The notes beneath the pieces are model-generated. The model saw only the letters and a program-made list of their open reading frames with translations, was not told where the DNA came from and did no database searches. Below, piece after piece: positions 8,301 through 18,362 of a stretch of DNA of 64,000 bases (its first letter is position 1; every line of letters starts with the position of its first letter). The DNA is from an uncultured Sphingobium sp. GTDB taxonomy: Bacteria > Pseudomonadota > Alphaproteobacteria > Sphingomonadales > Sphingomonadaceae. The DNA is taken from contig CAMPHJ010000007.1 of the NCBI GenBank assembly GCA_946885845.1, positions 49,173 to 113,172 of the forward strand. Direction: 5' to 3'. A program made the position numbers and the translations under genes.

Positions 8301-8947
8301 TCGCGGTCAAAAGGTTGCAGAGCCTGATCTGGATCCTGCTCGTCGCGCTGGGCGCGCTGGGCGCATATCTGGTGTCGTTGAAGGTCGCGACCGAACGGAA
8401 TGAACTGATGCGCGTCCAGGCGCAGATTGCGCGTGCCCAATCCGACATCCGCTATCTGGAAACCGAATTCAGCGCGCGTGCCAACATGCGCCAGCTTGAG
8501 CGGTGGAACCAGGAAGATTTTCTGTACGCGACGCCTACCGCCCAGCAATATCTGGGCGGTGAGCGGGCGCTGGCGCATCTGGACGGGGTTCAGCCCAATG
8601 GACCTGACTATGTCGCGCCGCCGGTGATGGTGGCGATGGTGCAGACGCCTGCCGATCTGCCCTCCGCCCCGCAGGCCGCGCCAGCAAGCCCTGCCGCGAC
8701 CCAGATTCGCAGCAACATCGCCGTCATTCGTGAAGCGCATGCGGCGGACAATGTCGACAAAATCGCCAAGCCCGCCGCCAGTGGCGCGCAGGACAAGGCC
8801 AAGGCTGACGCCGATGTGTCGAAACCCAATCCGCTGGCTCGCCGCGCCGAACGCATGGCGATGCTGGATGCAAAGCTGCTGGATGACAGCACCATCAGCG
8901 ATATCAGTGACAAGGCCGCACGCGAGCGCAAGAAGAGGACGCACTGA
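8297..8947 (+). CDS. ftsL: Cell division protein FtsL (long alphaproteobacterial form)
   Basis: A 216-aa bitopic protein. A short cytoplasmic N-terminus and a membrane segment (about residues 9-28, [18 protein letters not shown]) are followed by a helical region predicted to form a coiled coil (about 30-65). The tail is Ala/Pro-rich and variable. It is assigned from position between rsmH and ftsI and from topology, because FtsL sequences diverge strongly. FtsL bridges FtsQ/FtsB to FtsW-FtsI in the divisome. It is longer than the E. coli protein (about 120 aa), with the extra length in the low-complexity tail. Confidence 0.85.
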   Translation: MIAVKRLQSLIWILLVALGALGAYLVSLKVATERNELMRVQAQIARAQSDIRYLETEFSARANMRQLERWNQEDFLYATPTAQQYLGGERALAHLDGVQPNGPDYVAPPVMVAMVQTPADLPSAPQAAPASPAATQIRSNIAVIREAHAADNVDKIAKPAASGAQDKAKADADVSKPNPLARRAERMAMLDAKLLDDSTISDISDKAARERKKRTH

Positions 8948-10653
8948 TGGCGACGATCATCGTCCAGCCGGGTGGTGCGCGCGCAGGCAAGCAGCGGATC
9001 GACCTGACCGCCGTCGCGCACAACCGGCTGATGTTGTTGCTGATCCTGTTCCTCTGCATCACGGCTGTGCTGATCCTGCGGCTGACCTGGGTCGGCATTT
9101 TTTCGGGCAATGGCCGGGATGGCGTTGCCGGTGCGGGCCTGCTGCCCGCGCGCGCCGATATTGTCGACCGCAACGGCGTGCCGCTGGCCCGGACCATGGA
9201 TGCCTATTCGGTCGCCGTGCGCCCGTCCAAGCTGATCGGCGAACCCGCCGAGCTGGCGCGCAAGCTCCACGAAATCTTCCCCGACGAACCCGAAACGTCC
9301 TTTTACAAGGCGTTGACCGGAAAGGGCTGGGCCTATCTGCGCCGCCGCGCGCTGCCCGAAGAAGTGGCGGCGGTGAACGCGCTGGGTGAAATCGGCATCG
9401 AATTCCCGCGCGAAAAGGAACGGCTTTATCCGCAGCGCAGCCTGGCCGCCCACGTGCTGGGCTTTGCGCCGAACCGGGAAGGTGTCGGCGGCATGGGCGT
9501 CGAATCCGCGTTCAACGACCGCCTGACCGACGCGGCGCTTCGCGGTCAGCCTTTCGCCATTTCCATTGACAGCCGGGTGCAAGGCGCGCTGGAAAGCGAG
9601 CTTTATGCGCAGATGGTTGCGCAAAATGCCAAGGGCGCAGGCGGCGTCATTCTGGACGCCAACACTGGCGAAATAATCGCCATGGCGTCCATCCCCGTGT
9701 TCGATCCCAACAAGCTGGCGAACTATGCAGGCAAGACATGCAGCCAGTCGCCGCTCTGCAATCACATGGTCCAGGCGCGCTATGAGCTTGGTTCGACATT
9801 CAAGCCTTTGTCGATTGCCGCCGCCATGGATCGCGGCATCGTCACGTCCATGGGCAAGCGCTACGACGCCACCGCGCCGCTCGCCGTCGCGGGCTTCCGT
9901 ATCAAGGATGATCATGCGCTTGGCCGCTGGCTCAATGTGCCGGAAATCCTGGTGCACAGCTCGAACATCGGCACGGCCCGGATCGCGGACGAAATGGGCG
10001 CTGAATCCATGCAGCAGCTTTTCCGCAACCTGCAATTCGACCAACGCGCCCCGATTGAGCTGAAGGAACGCGCCAAGAGCTTGTGGCCGACCAACTGGGG
10101 CCGCATCACCACCATGACCGTGTCCTATGGCCACGGCATCGCCGTAACGCCTTTGCATCTCGCTTCGGCTTATGCCGCGCTGGTGAACGGCGGCATCTGG
10201 CGCCCCGCGACGCTGCGTAAACTCCACGCTAATGAAGTGCCGGAGGGGCATCGCGTCTTTTCCGCCGCCACCAGCGCGCGGATGCGGCAGCTGTTGCGGA
10301 TGATCGTCGCCGCGGGTACAGGTCGCAGCGCCGACGCCAAGGGATTCCGGGTGGGCGGCAAGACGGGTTCCGCTGAGAAGCCTGAAGAAGGCCGGTATAA
10401 TAAGAGTTCTCTGGTGACGACTTTCGCGTCCGCATTTCCGATGGACAATCCCCGCTACGTTGTGCTGACCATGATGGACGAGCCTAAAGGCAACACACAG
10501 ACATTCGGCCTGCGCACTGCCGCATGGACAGCCGCGCCCGTGGTCAAGCGGGTGGTGGAGCGGGTCGGACCGATGTTGGGCGTCCTGCCTGATGAACGGC
10601 GCGACGTTGATATTTCCGACCTCATGCCCCTGCTCGGCAAGGAGGATCATTGA
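8947..10653 (+). CDS. ftsI: Peptidoglycan transpeptidase FtsI (PBP3)
   Basis: A 568-aa septal class B penicillin-binding protein. The N-terminal membrane anchor is at about residues 25-48. The dimerisation domain begins with ARADIVDRNGVPLARTMDAYSV. The transpeptidase motifs are intact: STFK with S283 and K286, SSN at 338-340, and KTGSAE from K472. It acts with FtsW, encoded 5 kb downstream, to crosslink new septal wall. The start overlaps the ftsL stop by 1 nt (TGATG), and the stop overlaps murE by 4 nt. Confidence 0.97.
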   Translation: MATIIVQPGGARAGKQRIDLTAVAHNRLMLLLILFLCITAVLILRLTWVGIFSGNGRDGVAGAGLLPARADIVDRNGVPLARTMDAYSVAVRPSKLIGEPAELARKLHEIFPDEPETSFYKALTGKGWAYLRRRALPEEVAAVNALGEIGIEFPREKERLYPQRSLAAHVLGFAPNREGVGGMGVESAFNDRLTDAALRGQPFAISIDSRVQGALESELYAQMVAQNAKGAGGVILDANTGEIIAMASIPVFDPNKLANYAGKTCSQSPLCNHMVQARYELGSTFKPLSIAAAMDRGIVTSMGKRYDATAPLAVAGFRIKDDHALGRWLNVPEILVHSSNIGTARIADEMGAESMQQLFRNLQFDQRAPIELKERAKSLWPTNWGRITTMTVSYGHGIAVTPLHLASAYAALVNGGIWRPATLRKLHANEVPEGHRVFSAATSARMRQLLRMIVAAGTGRSADAKGFRVGGKTGSAEKPEEGRYNKSSLVTTFASAFPMDNPRYVVLTMMDEPKGNTQTFGLRTAAWTAAPVVKRVVERVGPMLGVLPDERRDVDISDLMPLLGKEDH

Positions 10654-12095
10654 TGCGCCTGGGACCGCTGGTCGATGGGCTGGACGCCCGGATCGATCCC
10701 GGCGCGCCGCTGGAATCGGTGGTGTCGGGCTTTGCGATCGACAATCGGAAAGTAGCACCCGGAACGGTCTTCGGCGCCTTTCAGGGTCTGCGCGTCAATG
10801 GCGAAGACTATATTCCCGACGCTGTCCGTGCGGGAGCGGTAGCGGTCGTCGCGCGCCCGCAGGCGACGGTGGAAGGCGCGGTGCACATCGCCCACGACAA
10901 TCCCCGCCGCCTGTTCGCCTTGCTCGCCGCGCGCTATTTCGCGCCTTTCCCCGATGTGACCGTTGCCGTCACCGGCACGAACGGCAAAACATCGACCGTC
11001 GAACTGGCCCGCCAGCTGTGGCGGATGCTGGGGCATCATTCCGCATCCATCGGCACGCTGGGCGTCACTACATCGGTCGATCAGGTGTCGACCGGCCTCA
11101 CCACGCCGGACATCGTCACATTTCTGTCCAACATGTCGGGCTTGAGGCGCGAAGGCATCAGCCACGCCGCTTTCGAAGCGTCCAGCCACGGCCTTGCCCA
11201 GTATCGGACGGAGGGCCTGCCTGTGTTGGCGGCGGCCTTCACCAACCTGTCGCGCGATCATCTCGACTATCATGGCGACATGGACAGCTATTTCGACGCG
11301 AAGATGCGGCTGTTTGATGAAGTTGTCGCGCCCGACGGGACGGCCATCGTGTGGGCTGACGACCAATGGTCGGACAAGGTGATCCAGCGAGCTACGAAGC
11401 GGGGGCTTCGTGTGCTGAGCGTCGGGGTGCAGGGGCAGGCATTGCGTCTTGCCAACCGCACCCCGACCCAGTTGGGCCAGACGCTGGAGGTCGAGGCCGA
11501 TGGCAAGCTCCATAGGGTTAACCTGCCGCTGATCGGCGCTTATCAGGCTGCGAACGCTTTGACCGCGGCCGCGCTGGTGATCGCAGGCGGGGAAGATGCG
11601 GCGAAGGTCCTGGAACTGCTCGGCCGGGTCCAGCCGGTGCGCGGTCGCCTTGAACGCGCCGTCATTACGAAGGCGGGCGCGCCTGTCTATGTCGATTATG
11701 CCCATACGCCCGATGGCCTGCGCGCTGCGATCGATGCGCTGCGCCCCCACACGCGCGGTCGCCTTATCGCCTTGTTCGGCGCAGGCGGCGACCGCGATGC
11801 TGGCAAGAGGCCGCAGATGGGCAAGGTGGCGGCGGAGCTTGCCGACCATGTCATCGTAACCGACGATAACCCTCGTTCGGAAGATCCATCGGCCATTCGC
11901 GCCGCCGTCATGGCGGGTGCGTCGGGTGCCGAAGAAATCGGCGGTCGTCGCGACGCCATCGCCGCCGCCATCGCGCAGGCGGGTGCGGACGATATCGTCC
12001 TGCTTGCCGGCAAGGGCCACGAACAGGGCCAGATCATCGGCGACCGCGTCCTGCCGTTCGACGATGTCGCCGTGGCACGGGAGTGCGCGGGTTGA
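10650..12095 (+). CDS. murE: UDP-MurNAc-L-Ala-D-Glu:meso-diaminopimelate ligase MurE
   Basis: A 481-aa cytoplasmic ligase that adds the third stem-peptide residue. It has the Mur ligase P-loop GTNGKTST (about residues 110-117), the central HLDYHGDMDSYFDAK block, and the DNPR motif at residues 406-409. That motif marks specificity for meso-diaminopimelate rather than lysine. The domain order (uridine-binding, ATPase, C-terminal) and length match the family. It overlaps ftsI upstream and murF downstream. Confidence 0.97.
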   Translation: MMRLGPLVDGLDARIDPGAPLESVVSGFAIDNRKVAPGTVFGAFQGLRVNGEDYIPDAVRAGAVAVVARPQATVEGAVHIAHDNPRRLFALLAARYFAPFPDVTVAVTGTNGKTSTVELARQLWRMLGHHSASIGTLGVTTSVDQVSTGLTTPDIVTFLSNMSGLRREGISHAAFEASSHGLAQYRTEGLPVLAAAFTNLSRDHLDYHGDMDSYFDAKMRLFDEVVAPDGTAIVWADDQWSDKVIQRATKRGLRVLSVGVQGQALRLANRTPTQLGQTLEVEADGKLHRVNLPLIGAYQAANALTAAALVIAGGEDAAKVLELLGRVQPVRGRLERAVITKAGAPVYVDYAHTPDGLRAAIDALRPHTRGRLIALFGAGGDRDAGKRPQMGKVAAELADHVIVTDDNPRSEDPSAIRAAVMAGASGAEEIGGRRDAIAAAIAQAGADDIVLLAGKGHEQGQIIGDRVLPFDDVAVARECAG

Positions 12096-13477
12096 GCCCG
12101 TTATGGACATCCGATGAAATCGCGCAGGCCGCGGGGGGCGTCGCATCGGCGCCCTTCGCCGTTTCGGGCGTCGCTTTCGACAGCCGGGAAGTGACCGGCG
12201 GGGACCTGTTCGTCGCGATGAAGGGCGAATCGACCGACGGCCATCGCTTCATCGGGAAGGCGTTCGAACAGGGCGCATCCGGCGCGATCGTCAGCGAACC
12301 GATCGAACAGCCGCACGTGCTGGTCCAGGATAGCGCGGCGGCGCTGGAGGCGCTGGGCCGCGCATCCCGCCAACGGATGGTGGGCAAGGTGATTGGCGTC
12401 ACCGGTTCGGTCGGGAAAACCGGCACCAAGGAAGCGCTGTTCCACGCACTCGACCGTATCCGCCCCGGCGAAGTGCATCGTTCGGTCAAGAGCTATAATA
12501 ACCATGTCGGCGTGCCGCTCAGCTTGTCGCGCATGCCGCGTTCGTCGGCGTTCGGCGTGTTCGAAATGGGCATGAACCATGCGGGCGAACTGGCGGAACT
12601 GACCCGGCAGGTCCGGCCTCATGTCGCCATCGTAACCGCGATCGCGCCTGCCCATATCGAATTTTTCGGGACTGAAACCGCGATTGCGCAGGCGAAGGCG
12701 GAAATATTCGAAGGGCTGGAGCCGGACGGGACGGCGATCATTCCATATGACAGCCCGCATGTCGCGACCCTGTATGACAAGGCGGAACAACATGCCGCCC
12801 ATGTCCTGACCTTTGGCTTCGACCCCGAAGCGGACGTGCATGTCCGCGACATGGTGCCCGCGGCGAACGGCGGGACGCTGGTGACGGCGAAATTGCCCAG
12901 CGCCGAACTATGCTTCACGGTCGGTGCGCCGGGCGAACATTGGGTGTCCAACGCGCTGGCCGTTCTGGCCGCAGTCGAAGCGCTGGGCGGTGACCTGGCC
13001 GTGGCTGGCCTGGCCCTTGCCGAAATGCCCGGTCTTCCCGGACGTGGTGAGCGCAGCAGGCTGGCCGTGGGAGAGGGCGAGGCGCTGTTGATCGATGAAA
13101 GCTACAATGCCAACCCCGTCAGCATGGCGGCGACGCTGAAGCAACTGGGCCGTGAACAGGCCAATCGCCGGATCGCGGTGCTGGGCGGCATGCGCGAACT
13201 GGGCGACCGCAGCGGCGAATTGCACAGCGGCCTTGCCGACCCGCTGACAGCGGCGAAGGTGGACCATGCCATATTGGTGGGCGCGGAAATGGCGCCGCTG
13301 GCGCAGGCGCTTGCCGGGGTGCTGCCTTTCGACCATGTATCCGACGCTGCCGAAGCGACGCGCCTCATCCAGCATGAAATGCGCGCGGGGGACGCGATCC
13401 TGGTCAAGGGGTCGAACGGCATCGGCCTGTCCCGGTTGGTCGCCGCGCTCGTCACTGACAAGAATCTGGGGGGCTGA
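12083..13477 (+). CDS. murF: UDP-MurNAc-tripeptide:D-Ala-D-Ala ligase MurF
   Basis: A 464-aa ligase that attaches D-Ala-D-Ala to the UDP-muramyl tripeptide. It shows VAFDSREVTGGDLFVAMKGE near the N-terminus and the P-loop VTGSVGKTGTKEAL at about residues 112-125. Further on are YNNHVGVPLSLSRMP, FEMGMNHAGEL and DESYNANPVSM. GTG 12083 is the longest start. TTG 12092, overlapping the murE stop as TTGA, is an equally likely start and would shorten the protein by three residues. Confidence 0.96.
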   Translation: MRGLSPLWTSDEIAQAAGGVASAPFAVSGVAFDSREVTGGDLFVAMKGESTDGHRFIGKAFEQGASGAIVSEPIEQPHVLVQDSAAALEALGRASRQRMVGKVIGVTGSVGKTGTKEALFHALDRIRPGEVHRSVKSYNNHVGVPLSLSRMPRSSAFGVFEMGMNHAGELAELTRQVRPHVAIVTAIAPAHIEFFGTETAIAQAKAEIFEGLEPDGTAIIPYDSPHVATLYDKAEQHAAHVLTFGFDPEADVHVRDMVPAANGGTLVTAKLPSAELCFTVGAPGEHWVSNALAVLAAVEALGGDLAVAGLALAEMPGLPGRGERSRLAVGEGEALLIDESYNANPVSMAATLKQLGREQANRRIAVLGGMRELGDRSGELHSGLADPLTAAKVDHAILVGAEMAPLAQALAGVLPFDHVSDAAEATRLIQHEMRAGDAILVKGSNGIGLSRLVAALVTDKNLGG

Positions 13478-13483
13478 CGATCG

Positions 13484-14557
13484 ATGCTTTACTGGCTTGC
13501 CCAAACCATGGATTTCGCGGGGATCTTCAACCTCGTCCGCTACCTGAGTTTTCGCGCAGGCGCGGCGATTGCGACGGCGCTCATCATCGGGCTTGTCATC
13601 GGTCCCCGCTTCATCGGCTGGCTGCGCGTGCGGCAGGGCAAGGGTCAGCCGATCCGCGACGACGGTCCGCAAACTCATCTCGCCAAACGCGGGACGCCGA
13701 CCATGGGCGGCCTGATGATCCTGACGTCGGTGATGGCGTCGGTCCTGTTGTGGATGGACCTGTCGTCCATCTATGTATGGGCCTGCCTGTTCGTGACGCT
13801 GGGGTTCGGGGCGATTGGCTTCCTGGACGATTATGACAAGGTGACGAAGGCCAGCCACAAGGGGCTTTCGGGCAAGATGCGGCTGGTGCTGGAATTCCTG
13901 ATCGCGGGCTTTGCCGCCTGGCTGATCGTTAATCAGCATGGCAATACGGCGCTCTATCTGCCCTTCTACAATGGCCCGGCGATTGAACTGGGGCCATTCT
14001 ACTTCCTGTTCGCCGCTTTCGTGATCGTCGCGTTCGGCAACGCGGTCAACCTGACCGACGGGCTGGACGGGCTGGCCACCATGCCGGTTATCATCGCGTG
14101 CATGGCGTTCATGGCGATCGTCTATCTCGTCGGTCGCGCCGATTTTGCCGAATATCTGGGTATTCCGCATGTGCCCGGCGCTGGCAACCTGACCATATTA
14201 TGTGGCGCTATCATTGGCGCGGGGTTGGCCTTCCTCTGGTTCAACGCGCCGCCCGCCGCCGTGTTCATGGGCGATACCGGCAGTCTGGCGCTAGGCGGCA
14301 CCATCGGCGTGATCGCGGTGACCGCGCATCATGAAATCGTGCTGGGCGTTATCGGCGGCCTGTTCGTGGTGGAGGCGATGAGCGTCATCATCCAGGTCTT
14401 TTTCTACAAGCGGACCGGCAAGCGTGTATTCCGCATGGCGCCCATCCATCATCATTTTGAACAGCTGGGCTGGGCCGAACCGACCGTCGTGATCCGTTTC
14501 TGGATCATCTCGTTCGTGCTGGCGCTCGCTGGCCTTGCCACGCTGAAGTTGAGGTAA
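13484..14557 (+). CDS. mraY: Phospho-MurNAc-pentapeptide transferase MraY
   Basis: A 357-aa polytopic inner membrane enzyme that makes lipid I from UDP-MurNAc-pentapeptide and undecaprenyl phosphate. The conserved [36 protein letters not shown] and the late histidine-rich loop [15 protein letters not shown] are all present. About ten membrane segments are visible. The length is standard. It lies 6 nt after murF and 5 nt before murD. Confidence 0.98.
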   Translation: MLYWLAQTMDFAGIFNLVRYLSFRAGAAIATALIIGLVIGPRFIGWLRVRQGKGQPIRDDGPQTHLAKRGTPTMGGLMILTSVMASVLLWMDLSSIYVWACLFVTLGFGAIGFLDDYDKVTKASHKGLSGKMRLVLEFLIAGFAAWLIVNQHGNTALYLPFYNGPAIELGPFYFLFAAFVIVAFGNAVNLTDGLDGLATMPVIIACMAFMAIVYLVGRADFAEYLGIPHVPGAGNLTILCGAIIGAGLAFLWFNAPPAAVFMGDTGSLALGGTIGVIAVTAHHEIVLGVIGGLFVVEAMSVIIQVFFYKRTGKRVFRMAPIHHHFEQLGWAEPTVVIRFWIISFVLALAGLATLKLR

Positions 14558-14562
14558 TCGGG

Positions 14563-15894
14563 ATGGGCATTGTTTCCACCGCCGCCTTTGCTGGCAAGAC
14601 CTACGCCGTCCTGGGCCTGGCCCGTTCCGGCCTCGCCACCGTCGAAACGCTGGTCGCCAGCGGCGCGCGCGTCGTTGCCTGGGACAACCGGGATGAAGCG
14701 CGCGCAGTTGTGGCTGACAAAGCGGAGCTTGCCGACCCGCTCGACATCGATCTGGCGGGCTTCGACGGGGTGGTCGTGTCGCCGGGCGTGCCGCTGAACA
14801 AACATCCCATCGCCATGCACGCAAAGCTCGCAGGCGTGCCCGTGATCGGCGACATCGAATTGTTCGCGCTCGCCCGCCCGACATTGCCCGCGCATCGGGT
14901 CGTCGCCATCACCGGCACCAACGGCAAATCGACCACGACCGCGCTCGTCCACCATATCATCGAAACGGCGGGCATCCCGACCCGCATGGGTGGCAATATC
15001 GGGTTGCCGATACTGGGGCAGGACCCGCTGCCGGACGGCGGCATCTACGTCCTGGAACTGTCCAGCTACCAGATCGACCTGACGCACAGCCTTGATTGCG
15101 ATGTTGCAGTGCTGTTGAACATCACGCCGGACCATCTGGACCGCTACAATGGCTTTGAAGGCTATGTCGCGTCGAAGGCGCGGCTGTTCGCCATGCAGTC
15201 GGCAGGCCATGTCGCCGTGATCGCGACACAGGATGACCCCAGCCGGGAAATCGCGGACCGATTGTCCTCCCGCAAAGCTTTGATCAGGGTCAACGCGACG
15301 GACATCGATCCCGCCGCGCAAGCCGGATGGCCGTCTCTTCAAGGTCCGCACAACGCCCAGAATGCTGCCGTCGCCATCGCCGTCGCCCGCGCGCTGGGCA
15401 TCGACCAAGCGACGATCGAACGGGGCCTGCAAAGCTACGCCAGCCTGCCGCACCGGATGCAGCGCGTGCGCGAAGTCGGCGGCGTCCTGTATGTCAATGA
15501 CAGCAAGGCGACCAACCCAGCCTCCACCGCACCGGCGCTGGCGGCTTATCCGCCGGTGAATGGCCGACCCCGGCTGCACTGGATCGTCGGCGGGCTGGCC
15601 AAGACTCCTACGTTGGACGAATGCGCGCCCTATTTCGGCAATGTCGCCCATGCCTACACCATCGGTGAAGCGGGCCATATGTTCGCCGACCTGCTGCGCC
15701 CGCATATGGCGGTGGACGACAGTGAAATGCTATCGGCCGCCGTTCGCCGCGCCGCAAGGGCGGCGCAACCGGGCGACATCGTGCTGCTTTCGCCCGCTTG
15801 CGCCAGTTTCGACCAGTTCCGCGATTTTGAAGCCAGGGGCGATGCCTTCGTGGCGGCTATCGCGGCATTGGAAGAAGGCGGCGTCAGCGGTTAG
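14563..15894 (+). CDS. murD: UDP-MurNAc-L-alanine:D-glutamate ligase MurD
   Basis: A 443-aa cytoplasmic ligase for the second stem-peptide residue. It has an N-terminal nucleotide-binding fold (YAVLGLARSGLATVETL), the P-loop AITGTNGKSTTTALV at about residues 116-130, and ELSSYQIDLTHSLDCDVAVLLNITPDHLDRY. The C-terminal YVNDSKATNPASTAPALAAYP and LLSPACASFDQF blocks are also intact. The start is ATG with weak upstream purines. The gap to ftsW is 31 nt. Confidence 0.97.
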   Translation: MGIVSTAAFAGKTYAVLGLARSGLATVETLVASGARVVAWDNRDEARAVVADKAELADPLDIDLAGFDGVVVSPGVPLNKHPIAMHAKLAGVPVIGDIELFALARPTLPAHRVVAITGTNGKSTTTALVHHIIETAGIPTRMGGNIGLPILGQDPLPDGGIYVLELSSYQIDLTHSLDCDVAVLLNITPDHLDRYNGFEGYVASKARLFAMQSAGHVAVIATQDDPSREIADRLSSRKALIRVNATDIDPAAQAGWPSLQGPHNAQNAAVAIAVARALGIDQATIERGLQSYASLPHRMQRVREVGGVLYVNDSKATNPASTAPALAAYPPVNGRPRLHWIVGGLAKTPTLDECAPYFGNVAHAYTIGEAGHMFADLLRPHMAVDDSEMLSAAVRRAARAAQPGDIVLLSPACASFDQFRDFEARGDAFVAAIAALEEGGVSG

Positions 15895-15925
15895 AAGCCA
15901 GGCTGGCGAAGAAGGGGCGACAGGG

Positions 15926-17128
15926 ATGTTCAGGGCAGGCGACCTGGTAAAGGGGTTCCGCAACCACACCGTTCCGCGTGAGCGGACGGCGCTGGCCATC
16001 TGGTTCTGGGAAATCGACCGCGTGCTGCTGTCGCTGATCGTCGCGCTGATGGCGATCGGCCTTGTGGCCGTGGCCGCCGCTTCGCCAGTTGCGGCAATCG
16101 ACCGATCGACCAGCACCGTCGCCGTCACGCCGCTCATTTATTTCTACCGGCAACTGATCTGGGTCTTCCTGGGCCTGCCGATCATGCTGGTCATCTCCAT
16201 GCTGCCCCGTCAGCAGGCGCGACGGCTGGCCATGTTCCTTTCCGCCTTCTTCATCGTGATGCTGCTGGCCGTGCCGGTCCTGGGATCGGCGGTGAACGGC
16301 GCAAAGCGATGGATCGACTTGCCCGGCTTTCGTTTCCAGCCGTCCGAATTCCTGAAGCCCGTCTATGTCGTCAGCCTGGCCTGGTTGCTGTCCTTGCGCG
16401 AAAGGGACGCCAGCCTGCCACTCATCCGGCTCACCGGGGCGGTGACCCTGCTGATCGCGGCGATATTGATGAAGCAGCCGGACTTTGGCCAGACCGTCAT
16501 CTTCCTCGCCTGCTGGAGCTGCCTGCTGTTGCTGTCCGGCGTGCCGATGCGCGTCATCGGCATATTGGCGGGCGTCGGCCTTGCCGGGCTGGTCGCCATG
16601 TACATGTTCTATGAAAATGGCCGCCAGCGCATCAACGATTTCCTGGGGCTGGGTGTCGCGCAGGATGTGGGACCGGACCAGACCGAACTTGCGTTCCGCA
16701 CTATCACGCATGGTGGCTTCACTGGCGTGGGGCCGGGCGGCGGACAGCACAAGTTCAGCCTGCCCGAAGCGCATACCGACTATATCTTTTCGGTGATCGG
16801 GGAAGAATTCGGCCTGCTCGCCTGCATCGGCATCGCCTGCGTCTATCTGGCGATCATCGTCCGGGTGCTGCTGCGCCTGCTGGATGAGGATGATCATTTC
16901 ACTATCCTCGCCGCTGCGGGTCTCACTACCCAGTTCGGATTGCAGGCAATCATCAACATGGGCGTCAATGCGCAGATATTTCCTTCAAAGGGCATGACGC
17001 TGCCCTTTATCAGCTACGGCGGCTCCTCTATGCTGGCGCTTTGTATCGGGGTAGGCCTGTTGCTCGCATTCACGCGGCGCAACCCATTCATGGGTCGGCA
17101 TACCGTCGTCAAATGGAGTGGCCGATGA
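15926..17128 (+). CDS. ftsW: Septal peptidoglycan polymerase FtsW
   Basis: A 400-aa SEDS-family glycosyltransferase that polymerises lipid II at the septum with FtsI. About ten membrane segments are visible. The conserved blocks are GSAVNGAKRWIDLPGFRFQPSEFLKPVYV, QPDFGQTVIFL and the loop with the catalytic Asp and downstream PEAHTDYIFSVIGEEFG. PFISYGGSSMLALCIGVGLLL lies near the end. The frame is open upstream into murD, but ATG 15926, preceded by AGGGG and CAGGG, aligns with the family. The stop overlaps murG (ATGA). Confidence 0.95.
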   Translation: MFRAGDLVKGFRNHTVPRERTALAIWFWEIDRVLLSLIVALMAIGLVAVAAASPVAAIDRSTSTVAVTPLIYFYRQLIWVFLGLPIMLVISMLPRQQARRLAMFLSAFFIVMLLAVPVLGSAVNGAKRWIDLPGFRFQPSEFLKPVYVVSLAWLLSLRERDASLPLIRLTGAVTLLIAAILMKQPDFGQTVIFLACWSCLLLLSGVPMRVIGILAGVGLAGLVAMYMFYENGRQRINDFLGLGVAQDVGPDQTELAFRTITHGGFTGVGPGGGQHKFSLPEAHTDYIFSVIGEEFGLLACIGIACVYLAIIVRVLLRLLDEDDHFTILAAAGLTTQFGLQAIINMGVNAQIFPSKGMTLPFISYGGSSMLALCIGVGLLLAFTRRNPFMGRHTVVKWSGR

Positions 17129-18291
17129 GCATTTCCCGTCACTTCGTCCTCGCTGCAGGCGGGACGGGTGGTCATATGATTCCAGCGCACGCCGTGGCGG
17201 AGGAGCTTATGGCGCGGGGTCATCATGTCGCGTTGGTGACGGATGAACGCGGCGCGAAGATCCCCGGCATCTTTGACAAGGCGCAGGTGCATGTGCTGCC
17301 CGCCGGTCGGATGACGCGCAATCCGCGAAGCTGGCCGGGCGCGCTCAAGGCGATCCTGGCTGGCCGCGCCATGGCCCGCCGCCTCAACGAAACATTCCGT
17401 CCCACTGCCGTCGTCGGCTTTGGCGGCTATCCCGCCATGCCCGCGTTGCTTGGCGCGCTGGCGGATGGCATTCCCACCGCGATCCACGAACAGAACGCCG
17501 TTCTGGGCCGGGTCAACCGCCTGCTCGCTCGCCGCGTCGATGCCATCGCCACCGCCTATCCCTCGGTCGCGCGGCTGAAGGGCAAATATGCGGACAAGGT
17601 GCATCTGGTCGGTAATCCCGTCCGCGAAGAAGTGAAGCTTCTGCGCGAGGAGGAATTTCCCGCGCTGACCGATGAAAGCGTTTTCCGCGTGCTGGTGATC
17701 GGCGGCAGCCAGGGCGCGTCCATCCTGTCCAGCGTCGTGCCCGATGGCTTGGGCATGCTGCCGCTCAGCCTGCGCCGTCGCCTGCAAGTGACGCAGCAGT
17801 GCCGCGCGGAGGATATTGAGCGTGTCCGTCGTTTCTACGCCGACCTGGAAATCCCCGCCGACCTTGCCACCTATTTCAACGATGTCCCGGAAAAGCTTAG
17901 CTGGTCTCATCTGGTCATCGCCCGCGCGGGCGCATCGACGCTGGCGGAACTGACCTGCGCGGGCCGTCCCGCCATACTGGTCCCGCTGCCCAGCGCCATG
18001 GACGACCACCAGACCGCCAACGCGCGGGAAATGACCGAAGCGGGCGGCGCGCGCACCATTTCACAATCGCGCTTCAACGCGGTCGAACTCGCCAAGCAGA
18101 TGCAGAAGATGGCGCTGGAACCCGGCGCGCTGCAAAATGCTGCAAAGCGCGCCCGCGCCTGCGGACGCCCCAATGCCGCGCGGGACATGGCCGACCTGCT
18201 GGAAAGCATCGGCCAGGCGCCGATCATGAACGATCCGTTGCGTGTCGGCCCGGTGCCCACCAGCCTCAATTTGCAGGGCGTCCCTGCGTGA
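17125..18291 (+). CDS. murG: UDP-GlcNAc:lipid I transferase MurG
   Basis: A 388-aa GT28 glycosyltransferase peripheral to the inner membrane that converts lipid I to lipid II. It opens with [22 protein letters not shown], the nucleotide-sugar fold. [15 protein letters not shown] and [15 protein letters not shown] follow, then the C-terminal [12 protein letters not shown] and [41 protein letters not shown] 17125 overlaps the ftsW stop. An in-frame ATG at 17113 is the alternative. The stop overlaps a micro-ORF as GTGA. Confidence 0.97.
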   Translation: MSISRHFVLAAGGTGGHMIPAHAVAEELMARGHHVALVTDERGAKIPGIFDKAQVHVLPAGRMTRNPRSWPGALKAILAGRAMARRLNETFRPTAVVGFGGYPAMPALLGALADGIPTAIHEQNAVLGRVNRLLARRVDAIATAYPSVARLKGKYADKVHLVGNPVREEVKLLREEEFPALTDESVFRVLVIGGSQGASILSSVVPDGLGMLPLSLRRRLQVTQQCRAEDIERVRRFYADLEIPADLATYFNDVPEKLSWSHLVIARAGASTLAELTCAGRPAILVPLPSAMDDHQTANAREMTEAGGARTISQSRFNAVELAKQMQKMALEPGALQNAAKRARACGRPNAARDMADLLESIGQAPIMNDPLRVGPVPTSLNLQGVPA

Positions 18292-18362
18292 AGAACATCA
18301 ACCCATCCCTGTTGCGCCCGACCGGCCATCACTATCTGGAATACAAGGAATCCCGCGCATGA
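18288..18362 (+). CDS. Candidate 24-aa micro-ORF bridging murG and murC
   Basis: The 67-nt gap between murG and murC is fully open in one frame. It starts with GTG overlapping the murG stop (GTGA) and stops with TGA overlapping the murC start (ATGA). The peptide begins [13 protein letters not shown] and ends YLEYKESRA. Codon third positions are mostly G or C (17 of 23 internal codons), as in the neighbours. The murC ribosome site AAGGA lies inside it. It may carry ribosomes across the gap (translational coupling) or encode a small protein. Chance cannot be excluded, and no family is recognised. Confidence 0.4.
   Translation: MKNINPSLLRPTGHHYLEYKESRA

Noticed and set aside
8608..10758. 716-residue antisense frame across ftsL and ftsI
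   Set aside because: It is a shadow frame of GC-rich genes with an atypical His/Arg/Gln-rich composition and no recognisable domain.
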